NCBI GenBank assembly: GCA_965247065.1
Contig: CBDFGN010000006.1
Span: 4,340,001-4,404,000 of the forward strand
Direction of reading: 5' to 3'
Source of the DNA: CBDFGN01 sp965247065
Lineage (GTDB): Bacteria; Bacteroidota; Bacteroidia; Cytophagales; Cyclobacteriaceae
Length of the DNA: 64,000 bases
Shown here: in pieces, positions 33,415 to 43,442 of the stretch
How the letters are laid out: every line of letters starts with the position of its first letter
How positions within the stretch are numbered: position 1 is the first letter of the stretch
Notes under the pieces: model-generated
Told to the model about the DNA's origin: nothing
What the model saw: only the letters and a program-made list of their open reading frames with translations
The model's database searches: none
Made by a program: the position numbers and the translations under genes

Positions 33415-34721
33415 TTCTTACGAAAAACAACTGTAACCGGAACCCCTTCGAAACCGAAATGAAACCGTATCTGGTTAATCAAAAATCTTTCGTAGGCCGC
33501 TTTGATGTCTTTAGGATGATTACAAAAAAAAGCAAATGTCGGCGACGGCGTAGGCAGTTGAGTGACATACTTGATCCTGATATATTTACCCCGCATTGCC
33601 GGAGGAGGGGTACCTTCAATAGCTTTTAAAAGGCTCTCGTTAAGCTTAGACGTAGTCACCTTGGTAATCCTGTTTTGGTAAATATCAAGAGCCAGTTCTA
33701 TTGCCTTGAATACTCTCTGCTTGTTCAGAACAGATGCAAAAATTACCGGAACATAGTTCATTTCCCCTAGTTTTTCCTTGATTTTTAGCTCATGGGATTT
33801 TGCCGTTTGATAGTCTTTTTCCACCAGGTCCCACTTGTTCACCATTATCATGATGCCTTTACGCTTTCGATGAGCCAGCGAAACTATATTGAGATCCTGG
33901 GCCTCAAATCCTTGTTGGGCATCGATCATTACAGTGATGACATCACTATTCTCAAGGGCGCGAAGAGATCGCATGACCGAGTAAAACTCAATATCCTCCT
34001 TGACCTTCGATTTCTTGCGAATACCCGCCGTGTCGATCAGGACAAAATCCTTTCCGTAGGCCGTATATCGTGAGTTGATTGCATCCCGTGTGGTTCCAGG
34101 GACGTCGGTAACGATACTACGGTTCTCACCCAGCAATAAATTGAGAAAGGAGGATTTGCCCACGTTCGGTCTCCCTACGATTGCGATCTTGGGAAGTCCC
34201 TCAAAAGGATCCTTAGCACCCTGGGAGGGCAAAAGCTCAACTACATGATCCAACAGGTCCCCGGTCCCACTTCCGCTTACTGAACTGATGGGAAACAGCT
34301 CCGCCTTCAGTCCCATTGCGAAAAACTCATTGCTCATTATCGAACGCTCTGCATTGTCAGCCTTGTTGGCACCAATGACCACTGGCTTATTTGACGCCCT
34401 TAAATAATGAGCAAAATCCTTATCCAAATCGGTTAACCCATCGAAGCAATCAACCAGGAATAAAATCACCGACGATTCGTCGATTGCCAACTCAACCTGC
34501 TTCCTAATGGCTTCTTCGAAAATATCCTCTGAACCATGGACATAACCACCGGTGTCAATAACGCTGAAGAAAATTCCATTCCACACCGCCTGCCCGTAGT
34601 GGCGGTCCCTGGTCACCCCGCTGGTGTCATCCATAATCGCCTCCCGACTCTCCACGAGCCGGTTAAACAGGGTGGATTTGCCTACGTTGGGTCGGCCAAC
34701 GATTGCGACAATGTTGGTCAC
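33411..34721 (-). CDS. der: Ribosome biogenesis GTPase Der (EngA)
   Basis: A 436-residue double GTPase for 50S subunit assembly. Two full G domains: GRPNVGKSTLFNRL at 8, DTSGVTRD, DTGGY and NKAD; then GRPNVGKSSFLNLL near 182, DVPGTTRD, DTAGIRKKS and NKWD, followed by the KH-like C-terminal domain. Length is standard. The SprT-like gene overlaps its stop by 4 bases; era lies 354 bases upstream on the same strand. Confidence 0.98.
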   Translation of the reverse strand: MTNIVAIVGRPNVGKSTLFNRLVESREAIMDDTSGVTRDRHYGQAVWNGIFFSVIDTGGYVHGSEDIFEEAIRKQVELAIDESSVILFLVDCFDGLTDLDKDFAHYLRASNKPVVIGANKADNAERSIMSNEFFAMGLKAELFPISSVSGSGTGDLLDHVVELLPSQGAKDPFEGLPKIAIVGRPNVGKSSFLNLLLGENRSIVTDVPGTTRDAINSRYTAYGKDFVLIDTAGIRKKSKVKEDIEFYSVMRSLRALENSDVITVMIDAQQGFEAQDLNIVSLAHRKRKGIMIMVNKWDLVEKDYQTAKSHELKIKEKLGEMNYVPVIFASVLNKQRVFKAIELALDIYQNRITKVTTSKLNESLLKAIEGTPPPAMRGKYIRIKYVTQLPTPSPTFAFFCNHPKDIKAAYERFLINQIRFHFGFEGVPVTVVFRKK

Positions 34722-35075
34722 TTTAGGTACTGTTTACAAATTTCAAATTATGAATTAGAGACAATATTAAGCCGAGTGCAATTAAATGATGGGATCCGCG
34801 AGAATAAACGTTATTCAATCCAAAATCTCCGAGTTTTCTCAAACAACATTTTTATGGGGTCGCCGCTGGATGGTTCAAGGACTCCGAATCTCAAATATCC
34901 AAGTCATACAAAGACAATAGAAAATCGACATGGCTAGGACTACGGTTTGTCAAAGAGATGGGTGGCTTAGGGAGCTAATGATAACCATTAATATCGAAAC
35001 CATAAACTAGAATCCAACAAAGTGAACAGCTCCTGAGTCCTCAGACCAGGGACTCTTCATCCAGTTATTCTCATC
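34722..35075. other. Intergenic region between era and der, no gene seen
   Basis: About 350 bases between the end of era and the start of der, both on the minus strand. It is A/T-rich near der, where a promoter must lie. A weak hairpin GAGTCC (35035-35040) with GGACTC (35050-35055) lies 20 bases after the era stop, without a T-run. No coding frame with family resemblance was found. Confidence 0.4.
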
Positions 35076-35969
35076 CTAATACCCAAATTTTTTTAACGAT
35101 AGCTCACTCCTCCGCCAGTCCTTTTCCACTTTTACATGGGTTTCCAGGAATACCTTCTTTTGGAAAAACTCTTCCAGATCTATTCGTGCTTCGGTCCCTA
35201 CCTTCTTCAGCGCATTTCCTTTGTGCCCAATGATTATGCCCTTTTGGGTTTTACGCTCAACATACAGTTCAGCCCTCATGCGAATGATGGTTGGTTCATC
35301 GCTAAATTCAGTTATGGCCACCTCAGTTGAGTATGGAATCTCCTTTTTGTAATTCGAAAACACCTTTTCGCGGATGATCTCCGCCGCGAAAAATCTCTCC
35401 GGTCGATCGGTAAGTACGTCTTTAGGATAATAGGGTGGATGCGAAGGCAAGTTCTTTAAGACCAATGCCAATAGCCTTTCGAGGTTCGCTCCTGACAGGG
35501 CGGAAACGGATAAATAATCGAGCGCCCGTATCCGATCGGTCCATGACTCGATTATTTGGATAATTCTTTCTTCCTCAATTAGATCTATTTTGTTCAGAAT
35601 GAGAATTATCGGGATCTCAACTTTTTGTAGCTTGGTCAGCACGGGATCGTCCTCCTTGTAGTTGATATAAGGATCAATGACGAGGAGGATCAGATCCGCG
35701 TCAATCAACGAGTTTTGGACGAATCTCATCATAGATTTATGCAGAGCGTATTTGGGTTCAAGCGTTCCCGGCGTATCTGAGTAAACGATCTGGAACCCCT
35801 CGCTATTGAGTATTCCAAAAATCCGGTGGCGGGTTGTCTGGGCCTTGGAGTTGATAATGCTGACCTTCTCACCAACTAATTGGTTCATCAGGGTTGACTT
35901 GCCTACATTGGGGTGACCAATAATAGAAACGAAACCAGCTTTATGATCGGGAGGGTAATCCTTAATCAT
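35076..35969 (-). CDS. era: GTPase Era
   Basis: A 297-residue GTPase that binds the 3' end of 16S rRNA and helps mature the 30S subunit. G1 is GHPNVGKSTLMNQL, G2 TTRHRIFGI, G3 DTPG, G4 NKID, and the C-terminal KH domain holds IGHKGNALKKVGTEARIDLEEFFQKKVFLE. Length standard. It is on the same strand as der, separated from it by 354 bases. Confidence 0.98.
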   Translation of the reverse strand: MIKDYPPDHKAGFVSIIGHPNVGKSTLMNQLVGEKVSIINSKAQTTRHRIFGILNSEGFQIVYSDTPGTLEPKYALHKSMMRFVQNSLIDADLILLVIDPYINYKEDDPVLTKLQKVEIPIILILNKIDLIEEERIIQIIESWTDRIRALDYLSVSALSGANLERLLALVLKNLPSHPPYYPKDVLTDRPERFFAAEIIREKVFSNYKKEIPYSTEVAITEFSDEPTIIRMRAELYVERKTQKGIIIGHKGNALKKVGTEARIDLEEFFQKKVFLETHVKVEKDWRRSELSLKKFGY

Positions 35970-36179
35970 CAGCTAAGCAAAAAATGGAATTCCGAGGTAG
36001 GGGACTTGGCATGCTCCCCGTGTTCAGTCGTTCCAAGGTAAGATGCCACCTGATGAGGCGCAAAAAGATCGCAATACCAATCGGCCACTTTAGGGATCCG
36101 ATGGTCTCCACCAAAACCGCTGGCCTTCTATAAATCATTGTTTTCAAGTGTTGACGGCTATCCAAAGGGCGGGTAGAGG

Positions 36180-36965
36180 TTATTTTGCAGTCCATCCTCC
36201 ATCAACGGTTATAAGTGAACCGACCATGTAACTAGCGGCGTCACTAGCCAGGAAAATGGCAGCGCCCTGGATTTCTCTTAATTCGCCCCATCGCTCCAGG
36301 GCAGTTGCGCCTAATATAAACTTCTTAGTCTCTTCTGAATCGGCTATCGCGATATTCATTTCGGTCAAAAACGGCCCCGGGCATATCGCATTTACGTTGA
36401 TCCCAAAGGGCGCCAGCTCCAAGGCGAGGGCCCGAGTTAATTGAACTACTGCACCTTTACTGGTAGCATAAGGAGTGCGATTTGCCAACCCGACCAGCCC
36501 CAGTGTGCTTCCGATATTTATGATCCGTCCTGACCCAATTTTTTTCATATGAGGGGCTACTGCTCTGGATGCCAACCATGATCCGGTTACATTGACCTCC
36601 ATGACTTGTCTGAACTCCTGGGTATTAATTTCGTCAATGGCCCCCCTGATGTTAATTCCAGCGCTGTTGATCAAAATGTCAAGACTTCCAAAATCTCGCA
36701 CGGCCGCCTCAGCAATTGCCTCCATTTGTGACTGGTCGGTTACATCACCCCGGTAAGCTCGGGCCTCGGTATCGAAGCTATCCCGAATTTCGGAGGCGGC
36801 AGCCTCTCCATCGGACAAAGTGCGACTAATCAGCATCACCTTGGATCCGGCTGAGGCAAGCCCTGCTGCCATGGCAAGGCCCAGCCCTTTTGAACCCCCG
36901 GTGATCATGGCACATTTTCCAGATAGGTCAAATTGTTTGATTCCAGGTGGAGGTAGATTGGTCAT
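36180..36965 (-). CDS. Short-chain dehydrogenase/reductase, gluconate 5-dehydrogenase-like
   Basis: A 261-residue classical SDR. The cofactor loop is TGGSKGLGLAM, then NSAGINIRG, the catalytic Ser in NIGSTLGLVG with Tyr-Lys in YATSKGAV, and the PGPFLTEMN and SLITVDGGW ends. It resembles gluconate 5-dehydrogenase and 2-deoxy-gluconate 3-dehydrogenase, NADP-dependent sugar-acid enzymes. Substrate not certain. It stands alone, 210 bases upstream of era. The first IS982-family copy lies 112 bases upstream of its start and could affect its promoter. Confidence 0.88.
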   Translation of the reverse strand: MTNLPPPGIKQFDLSGKCAMITGGSKGLGLAMAAGLASAGSKVMLISRTLSDGEAAASEIRDSFDTEARAYRGDVTDQSQMEAIAEAAVRDFGSLDILINSAGINIRGAIDEINTQEFRQVMEVNVTGSWLASRAVAPHMKKIGSGRIINIGSTLGLVGLANRTPYATSKGAVVQLTRALALELAPFGINVNAICPGPFLTEMNIAIADSEETKKFILGATALERWGELREIQGAAIFLASDAASYMVGSLITVDGGWTAK

Positions 36966-37083
36966 AAAAGTAGTTAGTGGTAGCCCATGATCATTTCGTC
37001 CAATTTAGAATCGATTATTGGTTATTTTGTTCCTGGAATGGCGGGCGCTCCCTAGTGAGATGACCTCATTCATCCCTAATATA

Positions 37084-38114
37084 ACGTGAGTTCGATATAA
37101 AATAGAGTAGTTTATTGATAGAAAAAAGGCAGAAAATTAGTATATTAAGTCATTGACAATCAACAAAATAACTAATATTTCTACCTATGTTAACTGCTAC
37201 TAAAATTACTGAAATTTTTTGTTCCATTGACGATTTTTGTCTGGATTTTGTCCCAAAATTGGAAAAAAGATTGCTGGGAAGTAAAAAGCGCAACAAACCT
37301 GGTAAGCTTTCTTTATCCGAAGTAATGACTATACAGGTCTTGTTCCAGATCTCAGGATATCGAAATTTCAAGACCTTTTACAACACATACGTTTGTGGCC
37401 ACTTGCGCTCCTTCTTTCCTGATGTGGTAAGCTATAACCGAATGGTAGAACTTTGTAGTGGAAGTCTTCTGCCAATGGCTATTTATCTGAAAACACAAGG
37501 GACTGGACAGTGTACAGGTATAAGTTTTATAGACAGCACTCCGTTAAGGGTCTGTCATAACAGACGGATCCATAACCATAAAGTATTTGAAGGGTTAGCT
37601 AAAAGAGGCCATTGTTCCATCGGATGGTTCTACGGGTTTAAGCTCCATCTTATCACTGCTGATACGGGTGAAATCATCGATTTTATGCTCACACCGGGCA
37701 ATGTGGATGACAGAAAGCCTCTTAAAATTGAACGGTTTATTAAGAAATTATTCGGAAAGCTCTTTGGTGATAAAGGCTACATCAGTAAGGAACTTTTTAA
37801 AAATCTGTTCTTCCGCGGAGTCCATCTGATAACCAAACTCAAACGCAATATGAAGTCCTCATCCTTAACCCCCATCATGGATGCTATAATGCTCCGTAAA
37901 AGGGCTATTTGTGAGACTATCATTGATCAACTTAAAAACATCTTCCAGATTGAACACTCCAGGCACAGGAGCCCAACTAATTTCCTTACCAACCTTTTCT
38001 CGGCTTTAATCGCTTACAACTTTTGCGAAAAAAAGCCCTCAATCAAATTGAACTACCAGGACACCGGTCAACTCTTTCTCGCTCTTTAATCATTCCTTAT
38101 TGTCGAACTCACGT
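37084..38114 (+). mobile_element. IS982-family insertion sequence, copy 1
   Basis: A 1031-bp element with 12-bp perfect terminal inverted repeats ACGTGAGTTCGA and a 7-bp target duplication TAATATA (37077-37083 and 38115-38121). It holds one transposase gene. By eye it is base-for-base identical to copy 2 at 57152, so at least one jump is recent. It lies in the gap between the SDR and DUF3857 genes and breaks no visible gene. Confidence 0.92.
37187..38089 (+). CDS. IS982-family transposase (copy 1)
   Basis: A 300-residue DDE transposase. The catalytic Asp residues are in GISFIDSTPLRVCHN and FGDKGYISKEL, and the Glu in ICETIIDQLKNIFQIEHSRHRS. KLHLITADTGEIIDFMLTPGN is the typical strand between them. 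All residues are present, so it should be active. A TTGACA about 35-40 bases upstream of the ATG may be part of its promoter. Confidence 0.94.
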   Translation: MLTATKITEIFCSIDDFCLDFVPKLEKRLLGSKKRNKPGKLSLSEVMTIQVLFQISGYRNFKTFYNTYVCGHLRSFFPDVVSYNRMVELCSGSLLPMAIYLKTQGTGQCTGISFIDSTPLRVCHNRRIHNHKVFEGLAKRGHCSIGWFYGFKLHLITADTGEIIDFMLTPGNVDDRKPLKIERFIKKLFGKLFGDKGYISKELFKNLFFRGVHLITKLKRNMKSSSLTPIMDAIMLRKRAICETIIDQLKNIFQIEHSRHRSPTNFLTNLFSALIAYNFCEKKPSIKLNYQDTGQLFLAL

Positions 38115-38285
38115 TAATATAGGTCATTCTTGCATCAATTTAAGGGTCTTCCGGGCTAGAGAGGGAAGGACTTACGGTCAGATCCGGCGCACGGTTTTCG
38201 AATCCTCATTTCTTTCTGAAGAGGCGATGCCACCCGTTTTTCATTTCAAATACCAGTTACGATTGAGCCCTAAAGGCGAATCATC

Positions 38286-40253
38286 TCAAATTTTTTCCAG
38301 GACCAGCGTAATTTTATTGAAGTCAGCAGCCGCATTGATGACTTTCCGAAACTCCTCAAAGTATTGCACCTCGCGATCAATTATAGTGTAGTATTCATCG
38401 ACCTGCACATTAATTACATCTCCCTCAACATCATATTCCGACCTGAACAGAAACACCGGTTCCCCGTCTTTCTCATGAGCCACGTACATGTTAAGGTCAT
38501 CGAGATTCTTCACTCGATAACCCGGCGGAATTGTAACCCTAATGTTGCGATCATACAAGCGATTGAACTCGTTCTCTACGTCCAAGATTCTTTCTTTTTC
38601 TTGATAGAGTTCCGTCTGGGGCCCGATAACCTCACCCAATTTCAGTAAGAAGCGGTTGCCGGCTCTCTCGAAGATTGATGCCGATTCTATTTTGGACTTA
38701 ATGATAAACGGATCTTTCAACGGGGATAGATCTCCCTCCCAATTTTCGATCTCAAGATCATTAAAATGGGCATCGTCGGCAGACAGCTTGATGTAATTCT
38801 CAGCCACCTGCCGCTTTTTGTCGTCTGGTAGAAAGCGGTAGTACGGCTGAATGAAAGCGGCCGGATACCCTCCCAACTTGCGAGTGATATTGATTAGAGC
38901 CTTGTCCATGTCGGCATTGAACATGAGCTCCACTCGGAGGTTGTCGAAATTCTGGTTGTGTTCCAGAGCAGGGATGAAATTGATTTTCCCTAAACCCGTT
39001 TCAAAATCGCCTACTGAGGCCATTTCAATAAATAACCCATAATTGTTAGTCAAACGGGCCGGGATCATTCCCAGTCTGAGCTCGGGATCTTCAGGCGCCA
39101 GGTACTTATCCAACTTTGGGAAATGGAAAATATACTTAACCAAGTAATTCCATGATTGAAAGTCAGGATCGAATTTCACATTGGATCTATCCGAAGTAAG
39201 AACCAATTGGTGCACTATCCCTGCGGTCTTGAACATCGCTCCATACAATCTAGAGATGCCTCTTTTACTAGCATATTTGTTGCTCAAGATGGCTATCAGG
39301 TCGTTGTATTCAGGGCCAGAGCCCTCTTGAATGGAAAAGTTCGCCTTGATATGATTCTCAATGGCCATTACTTTCTCTTTTTCGTCAAAGGCCTTGATCT
39401 TGAGGATTTTGTAGAATTTTTCAAGCTCTTTGGACTCCTCTTCAGACCAATCATACATGTTTGAATGGATTCTTTGAGCTGCATCCGCCCAACTCAGCAG
39501 CTCCCGATTCTCGCGGTTTTCATTCAGACCGAGTTTGAATTCAACTCGTCCCCTATTTGCGTTTGAGAAGGCAAAGGCTTCCTCCCGAATTCCTGGGACC
39601 CGCATAATGTTCAGATTGATATGCCGCTTGGAACCTGATACTGTGTCCTGGAAGCCGGTAACTCCGTTGTAGCCCTTTACCATGAAAATCAGGTGGGATG
39701 GCGAAATCAGATGGAAGCTGATATTCTTGGAATCAATCTCTGATTGCAGGTATTCCCTGCCAAAGTAAGAGGCATACATCTTCCGAGTGTAGAAGTACTC
39801 TATCTCGCTGCCTTGCTCCACACCCTCAATGGCAAAGATCTTGTAAGCTCCCAGCCCATCATCATCCTCAATTTCCTTAATGTTAGACTGATCCAACTCC
39901 ATCGATTTACCCGAGGGGTTAATAGATCGAGCCCGGACGTTGACGATCTCGTAAACGTCATTCATTGGAATGTAAATCTTATTGTAGGTTTGAATGGCGT
40001 CATCCGAATTAACCCGGATTATCCTGTGTACTGTGTTGTACACAATTAAGTCGCCTGAGTCTTCTTCGAACAGATATTCATGAGCGACAAGATGCTTAAG
40101 AGAGATGGAGGTTTTCAGTTCTTCATCGGCGGAGATTGGATACCGTTCCCGGTTCTGCACCCAGTTGTAATCCTTGTGTTCATAAGAGTCGCTCTTAACT
40201 ATAAGAGGTGCCAAGCCCAGGAAAAGCGATAGCAAAGCTGCTAATATCATCAT
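38286..40253 (-). CDS. DUF3857 protein with lost transglutaminase catalytic residues
   Basis: From the ATG at 40253 the protein has 655 residues. A signal peptide or anchor (MMILAALLSLFLGLAPLIV) is followed by a DUF3857 beta domain and a transglutaminase-like region. The catalytic triad of the neighbouring paralogue is missing: where that has YGDCKDMA this has KYASKRGISRLYG, and the DNH and LDAT motifs are also lost. It is probably a binding or structural paralogue. The upstream in-frame start at 40325 would overlap the previous gene by 44 bases and lacks a signal. Second gene of a two-gene unit. Confidence 0.82.
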   Translation of the reverse strand: MMILAALLSLFLGLAPLIVKSDSYEHKDYNWVQNRERYPISADEELKTSISLKHLVAHEYLFEEDSGDLIVYNTVHRIIRVNSDDAIQTYNKIYIPMNDVYEIVNVRARSINPSGKSMELDQSNIKEIEDDDGLGAYKIFAIEGVEQGSEIEYFYTRKMYASYFGREYLQSEIDSKNISFHLISPSHLIFMVKGYNGVTGFQDTVSGSKRHINLNIMRVPGIREEAFAFSNANRGRVEFKLGLNENRENRELLSWADAAQRIHSNMYDWSEEESKELEKFYKILKIKAFDEKEKVMAIENHIKANFSIQEGSGPEYNDLIAILSNKYASKRGISRLYGAMFKTAGIVHQLVLTSDRSNVKFDPDFQSWNYLVKYIFHFPKLDKYLAPEDPELRLGMIPARLTNNYGLFIEMASVGDFETGLGKINFIPALEHNQNFDNLRVELMFNADMDKALINITRKLGGYPAAFIQPYYRFLPDDKKRQVAENYIKLSADDAHFNDLEIENWEGDLSPLKDPFIIKSKIESASIFERAGNRFLLKLGEVIGPQTELYQEKERILDVENEFNRLYDRNIRVTIPPGYRVKNLDDLNMYVAHEKDGEPVFLFRSEYDVEGDVINVQVDEYYTIIDREVQYFEEFRKVINAAADFNKITLVLEKI

Positions 40254-40281
40254 TATGTTTAAGCCGTTTTCTTGGGATATA

Positions 40282-42222
40282 TTAAACCTTCTTCTTGAGG
40301 ACAAGTACCTCCCGGTAAGCTTCATTCAGCTCCTGAATCATCTGATTCCACTCTTGGAACTGATCGAGGTCAAGAATGAGGTAGTTAATATACAGAATTT
40401 TGTTTTGAGTGATTTTGTTGGCTTCCAATTGATAATTAATTTCGAAGCCGAAAAGCTCCCGTTCCGACTTTTGATCCTGAGGTAAATATTCCAAATCGTA
40501 GCCCTCCGGAATTTCGAAAACCGCAACCTGTCTTGAGGTATACTTGTAATCATTTTCCTGAGGAGCCGTTCTTTTGTCGGTGTCGATAAGTTTGTTAAAA
40601 AAGGTCTTAGTTAGGCTAAGATTAATATAGATCTCATCATCGATGGATTTGAAATAGTCTTTTAGAACGTATTGATAGTCCACGATAAGTGGTTTGTCTC
40701 GATCTCTGAAGCCGGCCACATCATAGTCCGTGACAAAGAATTTGTTATTTCCTTTGCTTACCAGACCGGTAACATAGTTTTTTTCTCCCTCTTTCTCCAG
40801 ACCTCTCATTCGGTAGGAGTTCGTCACTTTGGGATACCCCGTAAGTTGGATTCGGCCTTGACCCAGGATACTGTCCCCCGATACTCTGATCTGCGATGAA
40901 TCAATCTTTTGGTTTTGTTCTTTGCTGATGACCGGGACGGTCTCGATAACAAATTCATTAGTACTCTTGGCTATTAATGCCTCCTTGCCCTGGATCATGG
41001 AAGAAGGAAAACCAAGAGGGGTGTATTTACTGGTTGCGTCGAGAAATACGAACTCCCCATCCTTTTCGTAGGCCGTAATCATATGATTGTCGACGATCGG
41101 GCTTGGGATCTCCGTGTATCGGTATGGCAGATCCCGGCTTCCCACCCAGGTCAGATAGGCATCTATTCCGGCCAATTGTAACATATTTTGAGTGATGCTA
41201 GCCATATCCTTGCAATCACCGTATCTTTTGTCGCAAACCAAACTGGCGTTGTGCGGAACAAAACCGCGCATGCCATCCTCGAAGGCAATGTACTTAATAT
41301 GGTCCTGGACCCAGTAAAAGATATTCCGGACCTTCTCCTCCCTGTCATCAATGTCCAGTGTTAGGGAATCAACAATGTGGCGTAAAGTCGGATCCTCCTC
41401 CTCATTTAGATTGCTGATGAACAAAGAGTACATTTCAAACAGATCGTCAATACTTGCCAAAACAGAGAAAGTTTGGTTGTTCAACTTGTATTCCTCGAGA
41501 AAGTAGACTAAATGAGGAGCATAGTAGCCCAGTTTTGGAGCATCCGCTTCATATGACAGATTCTTGAGTCCGTTTGCGGTCCAAGTGTAAATGACGTGAT
41601 CGCCTTCCGTTTTCCGACTATGTTGAATATCATAACCTTCCGCATTCATCAATTTGAAATTCAGCTTCACATTCATGGGCGCCCGGATCATCAATTCAGA
41701 TCGTTCTACAGGTACAAATGACCCAAAATAGAATGATGTCAAAAAACGGGGGTCTGTCACTTGCGACGTGTACTTGAGAATGCCCCTTGCCCCTGGTTGT
41801 ACCGCCGGAAAAACAAAGGACGTTGATCTTGAATCGTCATAGAAAATACCGGACGAGGTCTCGTCCTTCTCTATAAAGTTTTCTACCTGAACTTCAGTAT
41901 AACGATTCTTATTGGGCACCAAAGTTTTGGCCTCAATGGTCTTGAGTTCGTTTAGGTGGGAAGAATACACCTTGTCTTGGGCAAGGGCTGTGGCTTTCTC
42001 ACTTAGAAACAGCAAATCGTCTGAACGGGTCGACCTGACCTGAATTGCATCGTCCGAAAAATAAAAATCGACAGATTTGTTGCGCTCAAGATAAACTGCC
42101 GTTTTATCTGGATATTTATCTTTCATTTGGCTGAAGAGCCGATTTACCTGAGCCTGCATCAGGAAAGGGAGGAATAGAACACCGACAAGAATTCGACTTT
42201 TGGCCACCATTTTCGTAATCAA
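40282..42222 (-). CDS. DUF3857 transglutaminase-like exported protein
   Basis: A 646-residue protein with a signal peptide (RILVGVLFLPFLMQAQ), DUF3857 (about 50-270), a transglutaminase-like core with Cys in RYGDCKDMAS (near 336), His in DNHMITAY (near 379) and Asp in FLDATSKYTPLG (near 396), then a C-terminal beta domain. The triad is intact, so it may crosslink or cut peptide or isopeptide bonds in the periplasm. The inactive-looking paralogue starts 28 bases downstream. Similar active/inactive pairs occur in Bacteroidota; the substrate is unknown. Confidence 0.85.
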   Translation of the reverse strand: MITKMVAKSRILVGVLFLPFLMQAQVNRLFSQMKDKYPDKTAVYLERNKSVDFYFSDDAIQVRSTRSDDLLFLSEKATALAQDKVYSSHLNELKTIEAKTLVPNKNRYTEVQVENFIEKDETSSGIFYDDSRSTSFVFPAVQPGARGILKYTSQVTDPRFLTSFYFGSFVPVERSELMIRAPMNVKLNFKLMNAEGYDIQHSRKTEGDHVIYTWTANGLKNLSYEADAPKLGYYAPHLVYFLEEYKLNNQTFSVLASIDDLFEMYSLFISNLNEEEDPTLRHIVDSLTLDIDDREEKVRNIFYWVQDHIKYIAFEDGMRGFVPHNASLVCDKRYGDCKDMASITQNMLQLAGIDAYLTWVGSRDLPYRYTEIPSPIVDNHMITAYEKDGEFVFLDATSKYTPLGFPSSMIQGKEALIAKSTNEFVIETVPVISKEQNQKIDSSQIRVSGDSILGQGRIQLTGYPKVTNSYRMRGLEKEGEKNYVTGLVSKGNNKFFVTDYDVAGFRDRDKPLIVDYQYVLKDYFKSIDDEIYINLSLTKTFFNKLIDTDKRTAPQENDYKYTSRQVAVFEIPEGYDLEYLPQDQKSERELFGFEINYQLEANKITQNKILYINYLILDLDQFQEWNQMIQELNEAYREVLVLKKKV

Positions 42223-42379
42223 GTGACAAAGCTAATAACCGAAAGTCAAACCATCGGTTATGTGTACCGATAATTTAACCTGGCAAAATTCCTACGAAAG
42301 AGAATAGGAGACTAGAGGCCTAGTAATGGATGATGACGAACGAGATAGGCAGGTCGTTACCGGGCAACCACCGCGTGGA

Positions 42380-42736
42380 CTATTCGGACCGGTTATCTAG
42401 TTTCTTGATTCTTCGTTGTTCAATGATGTAAGACGCAATCAAACCAATACCCCCGAAGATCAACAGCATTGAGAAGTAGGCAACCGGCTCTTTCATTCCG
42501 AGCTGCGACAAGAAATTTCCAACAAGCAGGCCGAATCCGCCACCTACAACCAAGAGACCAAATCTCAAAGCCCCCATTGAAGCTATTTTGGGTGTTTGAT
42601 TCTCTTGCGGGTTCATACCTTTTTCAATCATGGCCAGTTTTTCCTCATTTTGGTATTTGCGGAGAAAAACTATCATGACCAGAGTTCCAAGACAGGTAAT
42701 GATAAGCCACCAAATTCCTAATATATCAGGACCCAT
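42380..42736 (-). CDS. DUF6249-like membrane protein
   Basis: A 118-residue protein with three membrane helices: WWLIITCLGTLVMIVFL, RFGLLVVGGGFGLLVGNFL and AYFSMLLIFGGIGLIASYII, with an EEKLAMIEKGM segment after the first. This layout fits DUF6249 in Bacteroidota, where it often sits next to an ECF sigma factor gene, as here (divergent, 134 bases). The role is unknown; co-regulation with the sigma factor is an inference. Confidence 0.72.
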   Translation of the reverse strand: MGPDILGIWWLIITCLGTLVMIVFLRKYQNEEKLAMIEKGMNPQENQTPKIASMGALRFGLLVVGGGFGLLVGNFLSQLGMKEPVAYFSMLLIFGGIGLIASYIIEQRRIKKLDNRSE

Positions 42737-42870
42737 ATTTTTTGGTTTAGTTTTTACTCATCTGATTTCTGGATCAGATTTTAGACTATGACGCATCCGG
42801 GAGATTCCAGGTTACGGCAAAATGGCAAATTGTTGAAAAACTGTAATTTCAGGTCCACAAGCTGCGTCCA

Positions 42871-43442
42871 ATGTCTGTGACAAAGATCAGCAAGATCTTG
42901 ATCTGATCGAACGCATAAAACTGGGAGATGAGTCGGCCTGTAAATTGTTGGTCCACAAACATAAGGATTATGCTTTCACCATTGCCTATAGAGTTTTGAG
43001 CAATCGGGAGGAGGCCGAGGAGATCTCTCAGGACGCATTTTTGAAATCGTTTAAGTCCATCGACGGATTCAATCAGGATTCCAAGTTTACGACCTGGTTT
43101 TATAGGATCGTGCACAATCTAGCCGTTAGTCAGTTGCGTAAGAGGAAGAACCACTTTGATACACTTGATCAACATCACGATCTGGAAGCCGATGCAACTG
43201 ACCTTAATGAGATGTCATTGAAAGAGCACCGCCGGTATTTGGAGATAGCTATGAATAGGCTGGTTTCGGACGATATGACTATGCTCACCCTTTTTTACCT
43301 AAAAGAATTCTCCATGGAGGAGATCGCCGAAATCACCAATATAGCGGCCAATACCATAAAAGTTAAGCTGTTTAGGGCCCGCAAAAGATTGGCAACCGAG
43401 TTGCAGCTTATTTTACAAAATGAAGTAAATTCGTTGCTATGA
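42871..43442 (+). CDS. ECF-type RNA polymerase sigma factor with an apparent 1-base deletion near the start
   Basis: The intact frame runs from about 42838, with TTG 42945 as the first usual start, giving 165 residues with sigma-2 (YKDYAFTIAYRVL-like, EEAEEISQDAFLKSFKSI) and sigma-4 (MEEIAEITNIAANTIKVKLFRARKRL). But the conserved sigma-2 opening (DLDLIERIKLGDESACKLL) is coded upstream of that TTG in the same frame without any ATG, GTG or TTG. ATG 42871 reads MSVTK and would join it if one more A were present in AAA 42882-42884, giving a normal 190-residue protein. The start is given on this basis. The anti-sigma gene overlaps its stop by 4 bases. Confidence 0.8.

Noticed and set aside
35962..36195. 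77-codon minus-strand frame between the SDR gene and era
   Set aside because: It overlaps both real genes, has no family resemblance, and its residues look like random translation.
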